From NCBI GenBank assembly GCA_963969285.1, contig OZ017738.1, forward strand, positions 45,399,103-45,463,102: 64,000 bases of DNA, given 5' to 3'. This document shows, in pieces, positions 35,530 through 48,005 of this stretch. The translations under genes were made by a program, and so were the position numbers. Under the pieces are notes generated by a model. The model saw only the letters and a program-made list of their open reading frames with translations. It was not told the DNA's origin and did not search any database. Source of the stretch: Odontomyia ornata. Taxonomy: Eukaryota; Arthropoda; Insecta; Diptera; Stratiomyidae. Position 1 is the stretch's first letter; each line of letters starts with the position of its first letter.

Positions 35530-37050
35530 ACCTTACTTTTTGGCTTTAGACTGAATTTATAAATTTCGTTGCAATATAAATTTAAATATTTAGCCAATAA
35601 ACTTGGTTGTTCATTCCATCTGATTTCCACCGTTTATTCAATTTAAACAAGGAATATTTTCTACGCTACATTGAATAAAATAAGAGATGTTAAACATTTC
35701 CCTTTCAAATGTAATTTGTCGTTAAGGCAAATAAATACCATCGACGAAATCCATAAATCAAAATATTAACCTTCAATTGCATACAAAGTCGTCACTTGAC
35801 AAAATAACGCATCGAAGAATTCCTGAGCGTCAATTCGAAGATCCTGCTTCTGTGCATCCCTTACGTTACTTGAAATCATAATCAAGCTGTTCATCAATTC
35901 AATTAGGTGGTAGTTTACCTACCGCATCAAGATCTAATCGCGACTCCTTCCCCATCCACTTGTCATCCATTTACATGCGCTTCTTCACCTCCCGAGCGAC
36001 TAACTCACTTGAAATGCACGGAGTCGTTAATTCTCCAATAGACTCGCATTCGGAAAAAAAGATAACAATTATCAATGGAATACGAAATCAGCATTTAATT
36101 CGTTTAAGATTCGTCAATACAAGGCATCTTATGGCCCTTTAATTAAGGAATAAATAATAGATGAGACATCGACCACGGACGACTGAGATATCACACCGAA
36201 ATCAGTGGGCGAAGAAGCGAGTTATGAGGAGCGAGGAGCGTCCTATACGAGTAGCCTTAGCCACGCACTTTTTCTACATTTTACGAGTGCAATGGTGACA
36301 AATTCTTGTCATCACATCGGCATACAAATAAACGATTAAATTAAGTGCCAGAATACCAGCACCTATCATAGGCAGACGCAACCTGACGTCGCGAGGTAGG
36401 GAATCCAATTGAACCGTGTATGCCTTAATGCCTTAACGGCTCATTCGATATGCCTGTCATGTCTCCGATCGCTACTGGAATTGTCTTGTCTACACTTTTC
36501 AGTCGTCTAATGAATACTAGAAGTCAATTACCAATATTTTCGCGGCTATAATAATATTTCTAATCAATTTTATGGTTTATATGGCATGTAAACGTCACAA
36601 AAAGTCGCAGGATGACATTGACGAGCGTCGCTAAGTGTTGGATTTGATGGCTTTTATGGGCGGAAATAAATTTAGAAAATAGCTTTGTGGAGTGCTGGCA
36701 TTAGTGATTGGCTGATAGGGAAGTTTGTTAAGGATATCCTCCATTTCTGAAGGAAGATCAAAGAAAATAGAGTTTATTCAACCAAACTATTACAAATGAA
36801 AGAATAAAACACGGTTAGATAGCCAAAAAAATTTGATAAGCTAAATTTTAATGGGATTGTAATCGGAATCTAACGTATTTTTGTTTTTTTCGGTTCCATC
36901 AAAAGATTAATCGAATAAAGTCTAAGGTGAATCAGAACGCCGACAGGTGAATATATTACACTTGTCTCAAGTCAGCATTGTCCTGTCACCAATAATTTTG
37001 GCGCTCATCATCTACGAAACCGAATATGGTAGGTAAGGTACACCGAGTCT
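35530..37050. other. About 1.5 kb without recognisable features
   Basis: No familiar protein motif, RNA gene or repeat shared with other parts of the window. The 35960-36142 open frame has no recognisable content. Confidence 0.45.
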
Positions 37051-37051
37051 A

Positions 37052-37776
37052 TAGCCCAGTCATATTAGGGCTTTCACCTCGGAATGAAAGATAATAAGCT
37101 GCAAATTAGTATGAACCTTTGTTTTGTCATTCTAAATGTTGTCTCAAAAGTCTAAATCGTTATCGTGTTCGCGTCTCAAGATATTCAAGGTCAAAGGTCA
37201 CAAAAATCGGTTTTTCGCGAATATCTGGCTTCCTATCGGTTAAATGAGATTTGCATTTATTATAAAAGTTGTAGGCTATAAAATTCCCTACAACTTTTGT
37301 TTAAACTTTTTTTTCATACGACCAACCGTTTTGAAGGTAGAGCGCGAAGAGTGCACATCGTACAGTCATATACGGCCTAATGCAAGGTCAAGCGTGAGTT
37401 ATGGTTATCAGTACGTTATAAAGTCAATTATTTACTTGGAAATTATAATTATTAAACAATGCCTATTATTTATGTACTAACTATTAATTATTTATATTTA
37501 ATTAAAGTAAGTAACTTGATTATTTATATATAATTATTCATATTTAACTATTTGACAAAACAAAGGTTCATACCAATTTGCAGCTTATTATCTTTCATTC
37601 CGAGGTTGACCCCTTTTTTTACCTAATATGACTGGGCTATACAACTTTTCAAAAACTTTGGTGAAAGTTGGAGCCGAATTGCGACCTCTAACGTGGTCAA
37701 CAATCTCGTTATATACATACACACATATACAGATATATCCATATATATGCATATATATACATATGTGTATATATAT

Positions 37777-37832
<56 letters not shown>

Positions 37833-38566
37833 ATATATATACACATATGTATATATATGCATATATATGGATATATCTGTATATGTGTGTATGTATATAA
37901 CGAGATTGTTGACCACGTTAGAGGTCGCAATTCAGCTCCAACTTTCACCAAAGTTTTTGAAAAGTTGTATAGCCCAGTCATATTAGGTAAAAAAAGGGGT
38001 CAACCTCGGAATGAAAGATAATAAGCTGCAAATTGGTATGAACCTTTGTTTTGTCAAATAGTTAAATATGAATAATTATATATAAATAATCAAGTTACTT
38101 ACTTTAATTAAATATAAATAAATAATAGTTAGTACATAAATAATAGGCATTGTTTAATAATTATAATTTCCAAGTAAATAATTGACTTTATAACGTACTG
38201 ATAACCATAACTCACGCTTGACCTTGCATTAGGCCGTATATGACTGTACGATGTGCACTCTTCGCTCTCTACCTTCAAAACGGTTGGTCGTATGAAAAAA
38301 AAGTTTAAACAAAAGTTGTAGGGAATTTTATAGCCTACAACTTTTATAATAAATGCAAATCTCATTTAACCGATAGGAAGCCAGATATTCGCGAAAAACC
38401 GATTTTTGTGACCTTTGACCTTGAATATCTTGAGACGCGAACACGATAACGATTTAGACTTTTGAGACAACATTTAGAATGACAAAACAAAGGTTCATAC
38501 CAATTTGCAGCTTATTATCTTTCATTCCGAGGTTGACCCCTTTTTTTACCTAATATGACTGGGCTA
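37052..38566. mobile_element. 1.5-kb palindrome of two opposed TIR elements
   Basis: The left arm 37054-37808 is almost an exact reverse complement of 37810-38564, with the axis in a (TA)n tract near 37809. Each arm contains its own terminal-repeat element bounded by GCCCAGTCATATTAGG and its complement: 37054-37637 and 37972-38564. TA dinucleotides flank each end, as for Tc1/mariner-type MITEs. The spacer 37638-37971 is itself palindromic. Open frames inside are symmetrical shadows of the palindrome, and no transposase is present. Confidence 0.85.
37775..37832. repeat. (TA)n tract at the palindrome centre
   Basis: About 50 bases of alternating TA, flanked on both sides by mirrored ATATATAC/ACATATG words. 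Confidence 0.9.
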
Positions 38567-38569
38567 CTA

Positions 38570-39318
38570 GTGAGAATTAAGTATTCATTCCTATTCGATT
38601 TTGAGCCAACGAATTTGAATAGATTGACAAATAATGTGGATTGTAGTAAGTACATCAGTTATCTATTAATATTATCATTTACTACTTCAACATGCAGGTA
38701 GTTAGGGACAAAAAATAATTAATTCAAAATTAAGGCAGAATATCGTAGAACCTTCAAAAGGATATAAAGGAATTGAAATAAATGAAGCAACGATCATTGT
38801 GAGTGCATCAAAGGACCAAGATGATTGGGGGCACTATTTTCAGGTGGCCAAGGTCCGTGAGGGGCAGTAGTGCTGCAACGACGACGATCAGTTACTTCAG
38901 TGGATATTTTATTGAGTATTTTACATACAAAATTTTTTAACATGATAAGAAGGTACATAGCTTGTCAACGGCACTATAGGCAAACAGCAATTATTACAAG
39001 TTTCGGTCGTAACCAATTAAAAGTGATTGAAAGATTGATAAAAATAGTATTGTACCAGTGCTCAATGGCTTATAAATTGAAGAATGCAATTGAGAATTAT
39101 TGGCAAAAAACAACAACAAAGGAATTTACATCAATATGACACATTGAACTTACAAAATATGATAAGACATTTAACAGTAATAATTAATTACAAGTAATAT
39201 AATGAACTGAGTAAATGAAACCAGAAGCAAGTGATAACGTATACTGTAAAAAGTTTAAGAAATGGTATTTATAGTAAAACAATGAGGAAAAGAGGAAGAA
39301 ATAAGCAAAATATAAAAA
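38570..39318. other. AT-rich flank, probably partly 3' UTR of the next element
   Basis: The minus-strand RT remnant at 39319-41500 would have its 3' UTR here. An AATAAA read on minus near 38910-38916 could mark its end. The plus-strand frame at 38870-39139 has no recognisable motif. Confidence 0.4.
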
Positions 39319-41500
39319 CTAAACTATTAACACGATCAAATGCGTAATATTCGAAACCCGGTGAGTAAAATAATGGCTTATGTAGATCTTATTATCTACG
39401 CAAAGTGAATTGATAGGTGAGATATAACGACTAACATTCTCTAAAGGTACGTTTCGATCAAATAATTCCCTTATAACTGGGTCAGGGTGAGAACCCCAAG
39501 AGGTTAGGCGCTTCATACTCTGCCCGATCATGAAAAATAGAATTGGTCTAATTTTGGTCTTATCGTAAAGTATACTGTTTCTGTATTTTGATAAGTATTC
39601 TCTAAGGATTTTGCGTTCAAAAATTTGAATTTCATCAGCAACAGTTGAGGAAACAGAATGCCAAATAGGAAAACAATATGTAATAATTGGACAAATATGA
39701 GTTTTATACATTAAAAGTTTAGTACTGCAACTTACAGATTTGATTGAAAGAAGAGGTGACAATGCTACAGATGCACCAACTGCTTTTCTCAGAATTGACC
39801 GAACATGGTAATTAATTTAATTAATTAGCCTATGATGTAAGTGAATGCCTAAATATTTTATTGACATTTTGAGAGGAATCTTATGCCCATCAGTTGATCA
39901 AGTGAGTGATTTACTTTCAGCTGGAGCATTTTTGTGACCTTTCCCATAAGCATTACGAGGCAAATTAACTCACATTTTTCAGGGTTAGTTTTCAGAGTAC
40001 AATCAAACATATAATTTTTTAGCACTTGAAGATGAATATTAATTTTATTTAAGGCTGTTAAAGGACTTGTGTTAACATTTTAAAATCGTCATTTAAATTA
40101 TTTTGATGACCGCAAGAAATATAAGCCTAATAAAAATTGAATAGAGACGGGCCAAGAACAGAACCCTGAGGAACACCAGAATATACACTTATTAAAGAAG
40201 AGTAGGAATTACCTATTTTAATCGATAAACTACGGCTAGTAAGAAAACTTTTAAAAATACGAGCTAAAGGAATAGTGCAGTTACAATTTAAAAGCTTGTA
40301 GATTAAACCTTTTAACCAAACCGAATCGAAAGCCTTTTCAAGGTCAATTGTACACGCCACTGTAACTTCTTTGTTTCGCAAACCAGAACAAATTTTATCA
40401 TGAATGGATAAGGTTGCATGTTCAGTAGAAATTTTTTCCCTGAAACCAAATTGCTCGATAGGAATGATGGGTTTAGAAAATATTTTAAAAGATCGAAATA
40501 AGAGAGACTGGTCTCAATTTCTTAATATCACCATTTGATCTTGATTTTGGCAAGAGAACTAATGTGGCTGCTTTCCAAGAAAATGAAAGTAACCATTATT
40601 GATGCAATTATTTGCAATGACGCCAAGAGGCCTAGAAATTGAGTTGCTACATTTCCTGATTACTAAGTTCGGAATGCCATCTGGACCAAAAGATTTTTTA
40701 TTATTTACATTTACTTTTATAGATTGGATTTTATCAAATCTGGTAAATAATCACGAAAATTTACGCAAGTGGAATGTGAGGAGCGATTATTAGGAGAAAA
40801 CATTGTCAAGAAAGATCCTTCAAAACATAACCAAAAGAATTGATTTTACTTCCTACAAGTTCTTTTAAAGCATTGTTAGCAGAAGGTTTTTCACCGTAAA
40901 GATGATTGTAAAAGGAACGTTCAATTTTTCATCTGTCGTAACATATGATTGTCCATTAAAACTAACAGGATCCCTGGAAATATTCCAATCATTTGATAAC
41001 TGGCCAGTCAAGTTATTGATTTCTTTAAAAACATGTGAGAATAGCTTCATAGAAGAAAGTCGTAGTTTATATGCCGTATTCAGTTCAAGACACATCTTGT
41101 CTCTTATAATTTGACTTAGGCAATTAATTTGTGAACGAAGAAGAATATACTGTCGATTTACTCTATTGCAAATTTGGTGAAATATTCTTTTTAGTTTCTG
41201 CTGCCATTTACTTCTAGTATGAATTAAATGGAGCCTTGATGGGGAAAGATTGTCATATTTTGAGATATTAAATTTTCTGGCAGGTGCAAAAGAGTCCATG
41301 CATATAGAAATCATAGAAGAGGGAACATGGATTGACTCATCGATTTTTTGGTTGTTAAGTACACGCTCATCCGGGAATTTGTCTGCCAAGAGATTAGATA
41401 ACTGTTCGACAAAACAAGGCCAATCAACATTCTTAAACGAGCGAAATAAGGAAGAATGAGGAATAATTGGATATAAGTTAGCAAGAGGAAGCGTAAACAA
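39319..41500 (-). pseudogene. Minus-strand RT of a CCHC-type non-LTR retrotransposon
   Basis: Reading down from 41500: the endonuclease-RT linker (40865-41500) with LFRSFKNVDWPCFVEQL and NCLSQIIRDKM; RT blocks from 40720 to 40390; motif A TIDLEKAFDSVWLKGLIYKL (40310-40370); motif B YSGVPQGSVLGPSLFNFY (40127-40180). The C-terminal part (39319-39762) has LLMYKTHICPIITYCFPIW and IQIFERKILREYL. These match family G copy 2 (VKSLMYETLIRPIITYSFPAW, LQIFERRILLK). Motif C is not clean. Helentron-like copy C starts exactly where the linker breaks off, so the endonuclease is missing. Confidence 0.82.
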
Positions 41501-42912
41501 GTTGGGTAGACAGACCTACGCTCATGTCAGAAGGGTTTTGTACTTAACTTACAAAATGCAGTAACCAGCAACGAATAAAATCAAGAAACATGTCAAAGAC
41601 GATTTTATTGGAGAAAATGTGAAATTCGAGAATCATACTATTAGTAACAAAGTTGAACGAATTTTGACTTCTGAGGTATTTGTTATTGTTATACCCATAA
41701 ATATCCCCCTTGATAATTTTTTCAGATTTTTGAGTTCACAGGCATCCATTCGCAAGGCAGGAAACACATTTTTCATGTATTTCCCCCCTATCCCCCCTCC
41801 GAAGCAAAAACTGTCAGTTTAAGAACTGTTTTGAAAAGCTCTCATAAAGAACTTTCATTTGATACTCATTTATTCGAATCCTAGAATGGTTACAAAGCCC
41901 TTTTGCTATGAGCTCTCTCCTGCCTCTCCGACTTGTTTTACGTATGAATATTAATTGTAGGTACTCGTCTTCTGTCATTCATTAAATTGAATCAAGTGTT
42001 CAAAGCATGCACCTTAAACGTTGAAGTTGGGGAAAAACAACTCAAAATTATTCATTCTCCGCACTTAAAACAGCCACTATTTTGTTTTACGATTATTGAT
42101 ACCACTAACTGAACCGATTCTCAAAGATGTTCATGATATCTATCATTCCTGAAATTTTCATGCAAATCCTAGCAAAGCTGTAGTGTCTAAGTTGGTAAAA
42201 AGCGCATATGGTTCCATAGCCATATGTTCAAAAACATATTGTTCCATTGTAATACGGGAAAATTCAAATCGCTATAACTTCGACAAATACCATTCGATCT
42301 TTATGAAAATTTCAGGGAAAATTAATCTTATAAATATTCATTTGTGTGCTGAATTTTATTGAATTTAAGGGTACCGTTTAGATTTTCTTCAAGAAAACAT
42401 AAAATCGATAAATCATACTATTACTAACAAAGTTGAGTGAATTTTGACTTCTCATGTATTTGTTGTTGTTGTACACATAAAGGCCTACATTCATGATTTT
42501 TTCAGATTTTTCGGATGAAATGTGTCCAATCGCGAAGGGGTACGCGAAAAGTTCGTACATTTCCCCTTCCCCTGCCCCCCTCGGTACCGATAAGGCAATT
42601 TTAAGACTTGTTTTGAAAAGATTCCATTAAGACCTTTCCAACGATGTCCTACTCGACTACCAATGGTTAGGATTTTTTTTTGAGGGGTCACCTCCCTATA
42701 TGGGGAGATCCCCCTTAAACCCCTTTGAAAAAATTTTCCACCCTTGAAATTTGAAGAAGTCACCACTTCTGACCTTTCTACATGGCTTTGGTGTTTTTAA
42801 CTTAAGTAGTTTGCGAGAAAAACTGCTGTGACACACGGACGGGTGGACAGACAAACGGACAGACGGGTCGCGATTTTAGTAGGGTTTTGTAAAATTATCT
42901 TACAAAACGGAG
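41493..42912 (+). mobile_element. Helentron/DINE-1-like repeat, copy C
   Basis: The most complete copy. It opens AACAAGTTGGGTAGACAGAC (41497) and has the near-palindrome AGGGTTTTGTA CTTAAC TTACAAAA (about 41532-41557). It contains two diverged internal segments (41660-41870 and 42450-42710) and a (RGAC)n tract near 42835-42866. It ends AGTAGGGTTTTGTAAAATTATC TTACAAAA at about 42880-42908. The same AGGGTTTTGTA/TTACAAAA pair therefore sits at both ends in the same orientation. It is non-coding and inserted beside or within a minus-strand RT. Confidence 0.65.
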
Positions 42913-43314
42913 GGATGGATATGGTCCATCTTCTTCAGGTGCTCAATGAAGCTGCACAAGAAATTGAATTAATTTTCGTCAAAACCTTTGCAACAAGAAG
43001 TAGAAAAGAAGAATTTACCAGTGCCCTTCAATAAATAAGGTACTGATTACAGTGCCTCTAAATAAAAACAAGAAAAATACTTTTTTCAAATTTAAAAACA
43101 TTAAAAAACTTTTCCAATGACACTAATATAATTTTTTTTCAGATTAAACTAGCGTTTTGACAGCAAGCTGCTTCGTTTTTCTGGGCTACACAACATTTCT
43201 TTTAAAAAACAGTCCTGAAATAGCTGCATTTGTTAACATTCTTAATTACTTTAAATTACCGACATCAGGCCTTAAATAGCTACATTCTAAATTACTTTCC
43301 AAAGAATTTTCATT

Positions 43315-44260
43315 TGGTACTGTTCGACGTGAAAGCACTATTCCCGAGCGTCCTAGTAAGGTAAGCTCTCGGATTGTTTGAAGACTGGCTGAAGAGACAT
43401 AGTTCCACATCAGAATGAACATACCTGAAGCTGGCAAAAGTTTGCATGCAGGAAAACTATTTTACATTCAGAGAGGAGTATTACAAAACAACAGCAGGGG
43501 TAGCAACGGCAAATCCTCTGTCCCCCTTTCTGAATGATCTTTTCATGGATGAAATAGAGAGATGTTTGGAAGATAAAGGGATCTTGCCATAAGTATGGTG
43601 GAGGTACGTAGATGAGGTGTTTGCGATTGTCTAGGAGAACGAAACAGATAAGCTAGTGGAAAATATCAACAAAATCCACAGGAATATTGTTTTAATAATG
43701 GAAAAGGAAACTAATGAGGTTTTACCGTTCTTAGATTTAAAGGTTGTCAGGACCAACGGTGCTCTTGAGTTTGACATTCATAAAAAAATTACTCACACTC
43801 AAAGGACAATCCCCAGCACATCGAATCATCCATAACTGTCTCATAAACTAGGATCTATGAAGGACCCAAAGGGAAAGGACAAAAAGAGCGGGGTTTACAA
43901 AATAACTTGCCCCGATTGTCAGATGGCGTTCGTTGGACAGACTAAAAAACTGGTTTGAACGAGAGTTCAGGAGCACATCAGAGAAGCAGAATTGACAATG
44001 AGACAAGTAGAAACGGAGACGCGATCAATCGTAGCCAGACACATCGAGATATCCTGGGACAATGTCCAGATATTGGAGTATGTCCATGATTGGAAAAAAT
44101 TGGATTCAGTGGAAAGTTTTTGGATATCAACGATACCAGAAGGCAGCAAACTCAACACAGACTTAGGCAGCAACTACAGTAGATTAATAAGTTGGCAGGC
44201 AGGATCCATGCAGCGCAATAAAAGGGTAAAAAAGAAGCGGAAAAAGAAAAAGGATTAAGT
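43315..44260 (+). pseudogene. PLE reverse transcriptase/GIY-YIG, 5'-truncated
   Basis: It starts inside RT motif A (FDVKALFPSV). It then reads VCMQENYFTFREEYY, TAGVATANPLSPFLNDLFMDEIE (motif B), VWWRYVDEVFAIV (motif C as VDE, second aspartate replaced by glutamate), and VLPFLDLKVVRTNGALEFDI. The GIY-YIG domain begins SGVYKITCPDCQMAFVGQTKKLV, with a stop before TRVQEHIREAE. The tail is HDWKKLDSVESFWIST. The N-terminal half is absent and several stops and frameshifts occur. It is a different subfamily from the PLE at 20064-22388. Confidence 0.88.
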
Positions 44261-44403
44261 ATGAGGGCAATAAAAATGAAAATTCTTTGAAAAGTTATTA
44301 AGAATGTAGCTATTGAAGGCCTGATTTTGGTAATTTAAAGTAATTAAGAATGTTAACAAATGTAGCTATTTAAGGACTGTTTTTTAAAAGAAGAATGTTG
44401 TGT

Positions 44404-44445
44404 AGCACTGAAGAAGGAAGCTTGATTTCGAAACCCTAGTGTAGG
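44404..44445 (+). ncRNA. Hammerhead-like core in PLE pseudo-LTR
   Basis: CTGAAGA (44408-44414), a 15-base segment, then GAAA (44430-44433), followed by CCTAGTGTAGG, which can fold as a short stem. The two core boxes are intact. Stem I is not obvious, so this is weaker than the motif at 19921-19965. Confidence 0.4.
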
Positions 44446-44539
44446 CTGAAAAATAAAATTAAATTAATGTCTTTGGAAAAGTTTTTTTATTTTTTAAAAT
44501 CTAAAAAAAGAGTTTTTCGTGTTTTTATTAAGGTACTTT

Positions 44540-47275
44540 AATTTGAGAGTGGCGAGGTAGAAACGCCTCCAAAAAAGAGAATTCAACCAGTGTTACCGAT
44601 GTCAAAGACTTGTTTATTCGATTGCCAACCCCACCATGCACTATCGGTGCGTAAAATGCAAAGGTGTTCATGCCCCCAGTGAGTGCGAATTGGCCTAAAG
44701 GAAAACTATACAGCGTTAACTGGGGTGTATTTGGTCATCCAGCATTATAAGGAGGATGCTTTCGATACCGAGATACGAAAGTTAAACTAGTTCCAAAACA
44801 AATACAAGTACACCGCAGTCAGCCCGGAGTATTTTTTGTACTTGCCGCTAGAGCACCAGCAAATGATACTGTAAATAATGTAAGTAGCAATAATGAGCTA
44901 GTAGCAATAATAAGCTGCAAATTAATTCTTTATCGAAGAAAATTGATAAACAAGATGCAAAAATTAACTTCGTTGCTCAGCGTTACCTTTCAAATGACTC
45001 AAAATAACTTGTCATCCAGTCAGATTCCCATGAATAGGCTTCGTCTCATCTCGATCAACGTCAACTCGATTGTTAGTCTACATTGACGTGTCTATCTCCT
45101 TGAAGTTATTGCTAGATAAAAGGCTGAAATCATGCTTCTCACTGAAACCCACCTCAATTCATGGCACTCCATGATATTCAAGGATTTTGAACTTGTAAAA
45201 GACGATAGGGTAAACGGGATGGGGGAGGTGGCACAAGGATATTGGTCGAAACATCCTATTGTTTTCAAAATATTGACAAAGTTGGATTCAAAAACTTTGA
45301 ATTTCTTGACGTGTCCGTTAGCAATATTTCACTGCTAGTTGGGGTTAACCTCTTCATTAACTCTGCCAATACAAATGGTCAAAATGCGCTCAAGTTCAAG
45401 AAAGAGCTCAATTCCTTGTTTGAATGCTCGAATTAGACAGGCTCCATAATTATTATATTCTTGCCGGTGACCTGAATGTCAAGCATACATTATGGCTGAA
45501 CGCAAACAATAATCCAAGAAGTGTATTCCTGAAATCGTGGCTAATAGAGAACCAAATTGAAATCAGATACAATCTATGTAGGTCGGAATTCCCAACGTAC
45601 CCTAGGAGTAATTCATATCTGGACCTCTGCATTATCAACGCAAGATTTGAGTTCAGCGTTAATAGTCCTCAACGGAAACTGTAGGTGCTTCCTTACGATA
45701 GCGACCATAATGCAATCGTAATGGTAGTCAATCACCAAAGGGCGGATGTCTTCCTCATTCGACTTCAACATGAAAATCATCGATTGAATTGCTCAATGGT
45801 CCCAAATGGCAGGAATCTAACTAACATAGATGTACATCTCTATTGGTCGAACTTAAAAAAGCTGACGTTGGAAACGATTGCGAAAGTAGTTCCCAAGATT
45901 AAACATCGAAACAATATGAAAGGATATGAAACGCCAGCCATCGCAAAGTTGTAAAAATTGAAAAGCCTTCTCACACGCGTCAACAATATTTATTGGCAAT
46001 TTTTGAACTACAACCATCCTTCGTTGGCTCTGTTAAAATTACGACTGAAGAATGTTCGGAGCTTAATCCGTTCATACTTCAGGAGTGAGGTCAGCAATCA
46101 ATGGGCAGAAAAACTGAGTAGTATTAGCCCCCAGGACCCAGATGGTGTTTTTTATCAAAGTGAATAGTTTATTCCGTAAGAAGTTTCGAGTGAAGGTATC
46201 GAATCTTGAAGTCGCTAGTGATGAGGTAAATCTTCTCGATAGGGCTGGTATCGAAATTGATAGTATGATGCCGGATAGAAATGGAAAGAGGCTTATATGT
46301 GATGGATTGCAACAACAATATTTATTGGCAATTTTTGAACTACAACCATCCTTCGTTGGCTCTGTTAAAATTACGACTGAAGAATGTTCGGAGCTTAATC
46401 CGTTCATACTTCAGGAGTGAGGTCAGCAATCAATGGGCAGAAAAACTGAGGAGTATTAGCCCCCAGGACCCAGATGGTGTTTTTTATCAAAGTGAATAGT
46501 TTATTCCGTAAGAAGTTTCAAGTGAAGGTATCGAATCTTGAAGTCGCTAGTGATGAGGTAAATCTTCTCGATAGGGCTGGTATCGAAATTGATAGTATGA
46601 TGCCGGATAGAAATGGAAAGAGGCTTATATGTGATGGATTGCATAAACTTGATTGGAACACATCTTGAATAGGTTAATCTACCAAACCTTGAGAGAAGGA
46701 ATCAAATATTTTCAGAGGTCGTTAAAGCAAAAGTTTCCGACTTCAAATCAAGCCTGAATGGCGAATCCTAATACCGAGCTTGAATCTTATTGATTATTTT
46801 GCCAGCTATGAAGACTTGTGTATCATATTTGGTAGGATAAATAACGAGAAATCATGTGGTATTGACGGTGTTCCAAATATAGTTCTCTGACATTTGGCTG
46901 AGGTGATTATTAGAAATTATTACATATTCTTCAACAACATGTTGAGCAATTCATATTTCCCAAATCGGTGGAAAAAGGTCAATGTATTTCCAATCTTAGA
47001 GGAAGGAAAAGAATCTTCGTGCCCTAAAAGCTATCGTTCGATCAGTTTGCTGCGTAACATCGGCAAGGTGTTTGTGATACTCAACAAACATTTAATGGAT
47101 ATGAGTTGATGTCATATTGCCAATTTGGTTTTCGAGAAAAATCTGGTCTCACTTGGTCAGTTCAGTTCATCGCTGCTCGGATTTCGGAATTGGATAACGC
47201 GATCAGTGGACCGAGACAGTTCGAGGCGCTTGTTGCTGGAAGCGAAGACCCGATAGGGGCTGTAGCGTTATGAAG
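44540..47275 (+). pseudogene. Family J retrotransposon, plus-strand copy (gag knuckle to RT)
   Basis: The gag zinc-knuckle part (44580-44700) has FNQCYRCQRLVYSIAN and HYRCVKCKGVHAPSECELA. The endonuclease starts RLRLISINVNSIVSLH (45035-45085) and continues MLLTETHLNSWHSM, GDLNVKHTLWLNANNNP, FPTYPRSNSYLDLCIINA and YDSDHNAIVMVV, keeping several catalytic residues (TETH, GDLN, SDHN). The linker follows, with a 332-bp duplication, then RT pieces IDGVPNIVL (46860-46885), YFPNRWKKVNVFPI and PKSYRSISLLRNIGKVF. Motif A onward is deleted or scrambled before the 3' UTR. Stops throughout. gag is cut on the left by the PLE. Confidence 0.85.
45981..46642 (+). repeat. 332-bp tandem duplication, about 99% identical
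   Basis: Unit 1 is 45981-46312 and unit 2 is 46313-46642. They start CAACAATATTTATTGGCAAT and end GATGTGATGGATTG-like. By eye only two substitutions differ (GAGTAGTATT/GAGGAGTATT; TTTCGAGTG/TTTCAAGTG). The minus-strand family J copy (27075-27563) has the segment once, so the duplication is local and recent relative to the element's decay. Confidence 0.9.
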
Positions 47276-47965
47276 ATGAAGATATAGACGGCCCACATAT
47301 AGGAACATAAAACATCCTCCAAATTTGAGTTCACGAGACCATCAATTCGAATGGAGATACTCATTTGCTGGATTTATTGAGGCTGGTCGAGCTGGGACGT
47401 AGAAATCTGGGTATTGGTGGCTGAATGGCAGTGCCTAAATTATTCGTGGTTATTTTTTTTTGTTTTTGTGATTTTCGTTACTTAGTTTTGAGTTTCAGCT
47501 CATTATTGTTACATTTAGTGTATTTGTTGTTGTTTGTTTTTTTGTTGAAAATTGGGGCTAGATTTCATTGCTTAGGAGAGGTATATATTATGTTTATTAT
47601 ATTAGGTTTAGAGATAAGGTTTAAAGTTTTGGTTAGGAGTATTCTGATAGCATTGTATTAGTATATGGTAAGGCTTTGGATTGAATTTGATTAGAATTAG
47701 GTTTAATGCTCACTGTTCTATTGTGTTATATTATAATTAATTTTTAAATAGTGTTGGCTGGTTTCTCCTCCTTGTTCCAGTTGAATTGTAAAATATATAA
47801 TAATTTTAAGTAAATTCAATTTGACATTTTTTTGATTAAATTTTTTTACTTAATGATGTATAAATTAGAGAGCCATTTGGGCCATTGGGTTTTAGTATTT
47901 TTATATTCTTTGAAAATTTATATCGATCAGTATTGAATAAAGTGCTTTGCCAGAAGGGTTTTGTG
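47275..47965 (+). repeat. Family J 3' UTR, full 3' end
   Basis: This matches the reverse complements of 22420-22860 and 19502-19865 in order. The terminal part has AGAGAGCCATTTGGGCCATT and ends TATTGAATAAAGTGCTTTGCC, with an AATAAA-type signal near 47935. The next bases belong to other sequence, so this is the true 3' terminus. Confidence 0.8.
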
Positions 47966-48005
47966 AAACAATTAGTAAATCAAACAGTATGTTCTGTGTA
48001 CTAAT

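Larger units (their letters stand above)
43059..44531 (+). mobile_element. Penelope-like element with inverted pseudo-LTRs
   Basis: The 3' non-coding end (44285-44531) is repeated in reverse complement upstream of the coding part (43059-43310). Shared words are AATTAAGAATGTTAACAAATG, AGGACTGTTTTTTAAAAGAA, TTGGAAAAGTTTTTT and TTTTCGTGTTTTTATT-like runs. AAGGTACT occurs at 43037-43044 and 44530-44537 and may be the target duplication. PLEs are known for terminal repeats in direct or inverted order. A hammerhead-like core lies at 44408-44433. Confidence 0.75.

Noticed and set aside
37623..37986. Mirrored open frames rich in Tyr and Ile
   Set aside because: They are translations of (TA)n and its palindromic flanks, identical on both strands by symmetry.
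37040..38580. CRISPR array or prokaryotic inverted repeat
   Set aside because: There are two opposed arms with TIRs and no array of short repeats with spacers. The context is eukaryotic transposons.
42930..43034. Reverse-transcriptase fragment (LLQVLNEAAQEIEL)
   Set aside because: It resembles the segment after YADD in some RTs, but it is too short and has no neighbouring motif to support it.
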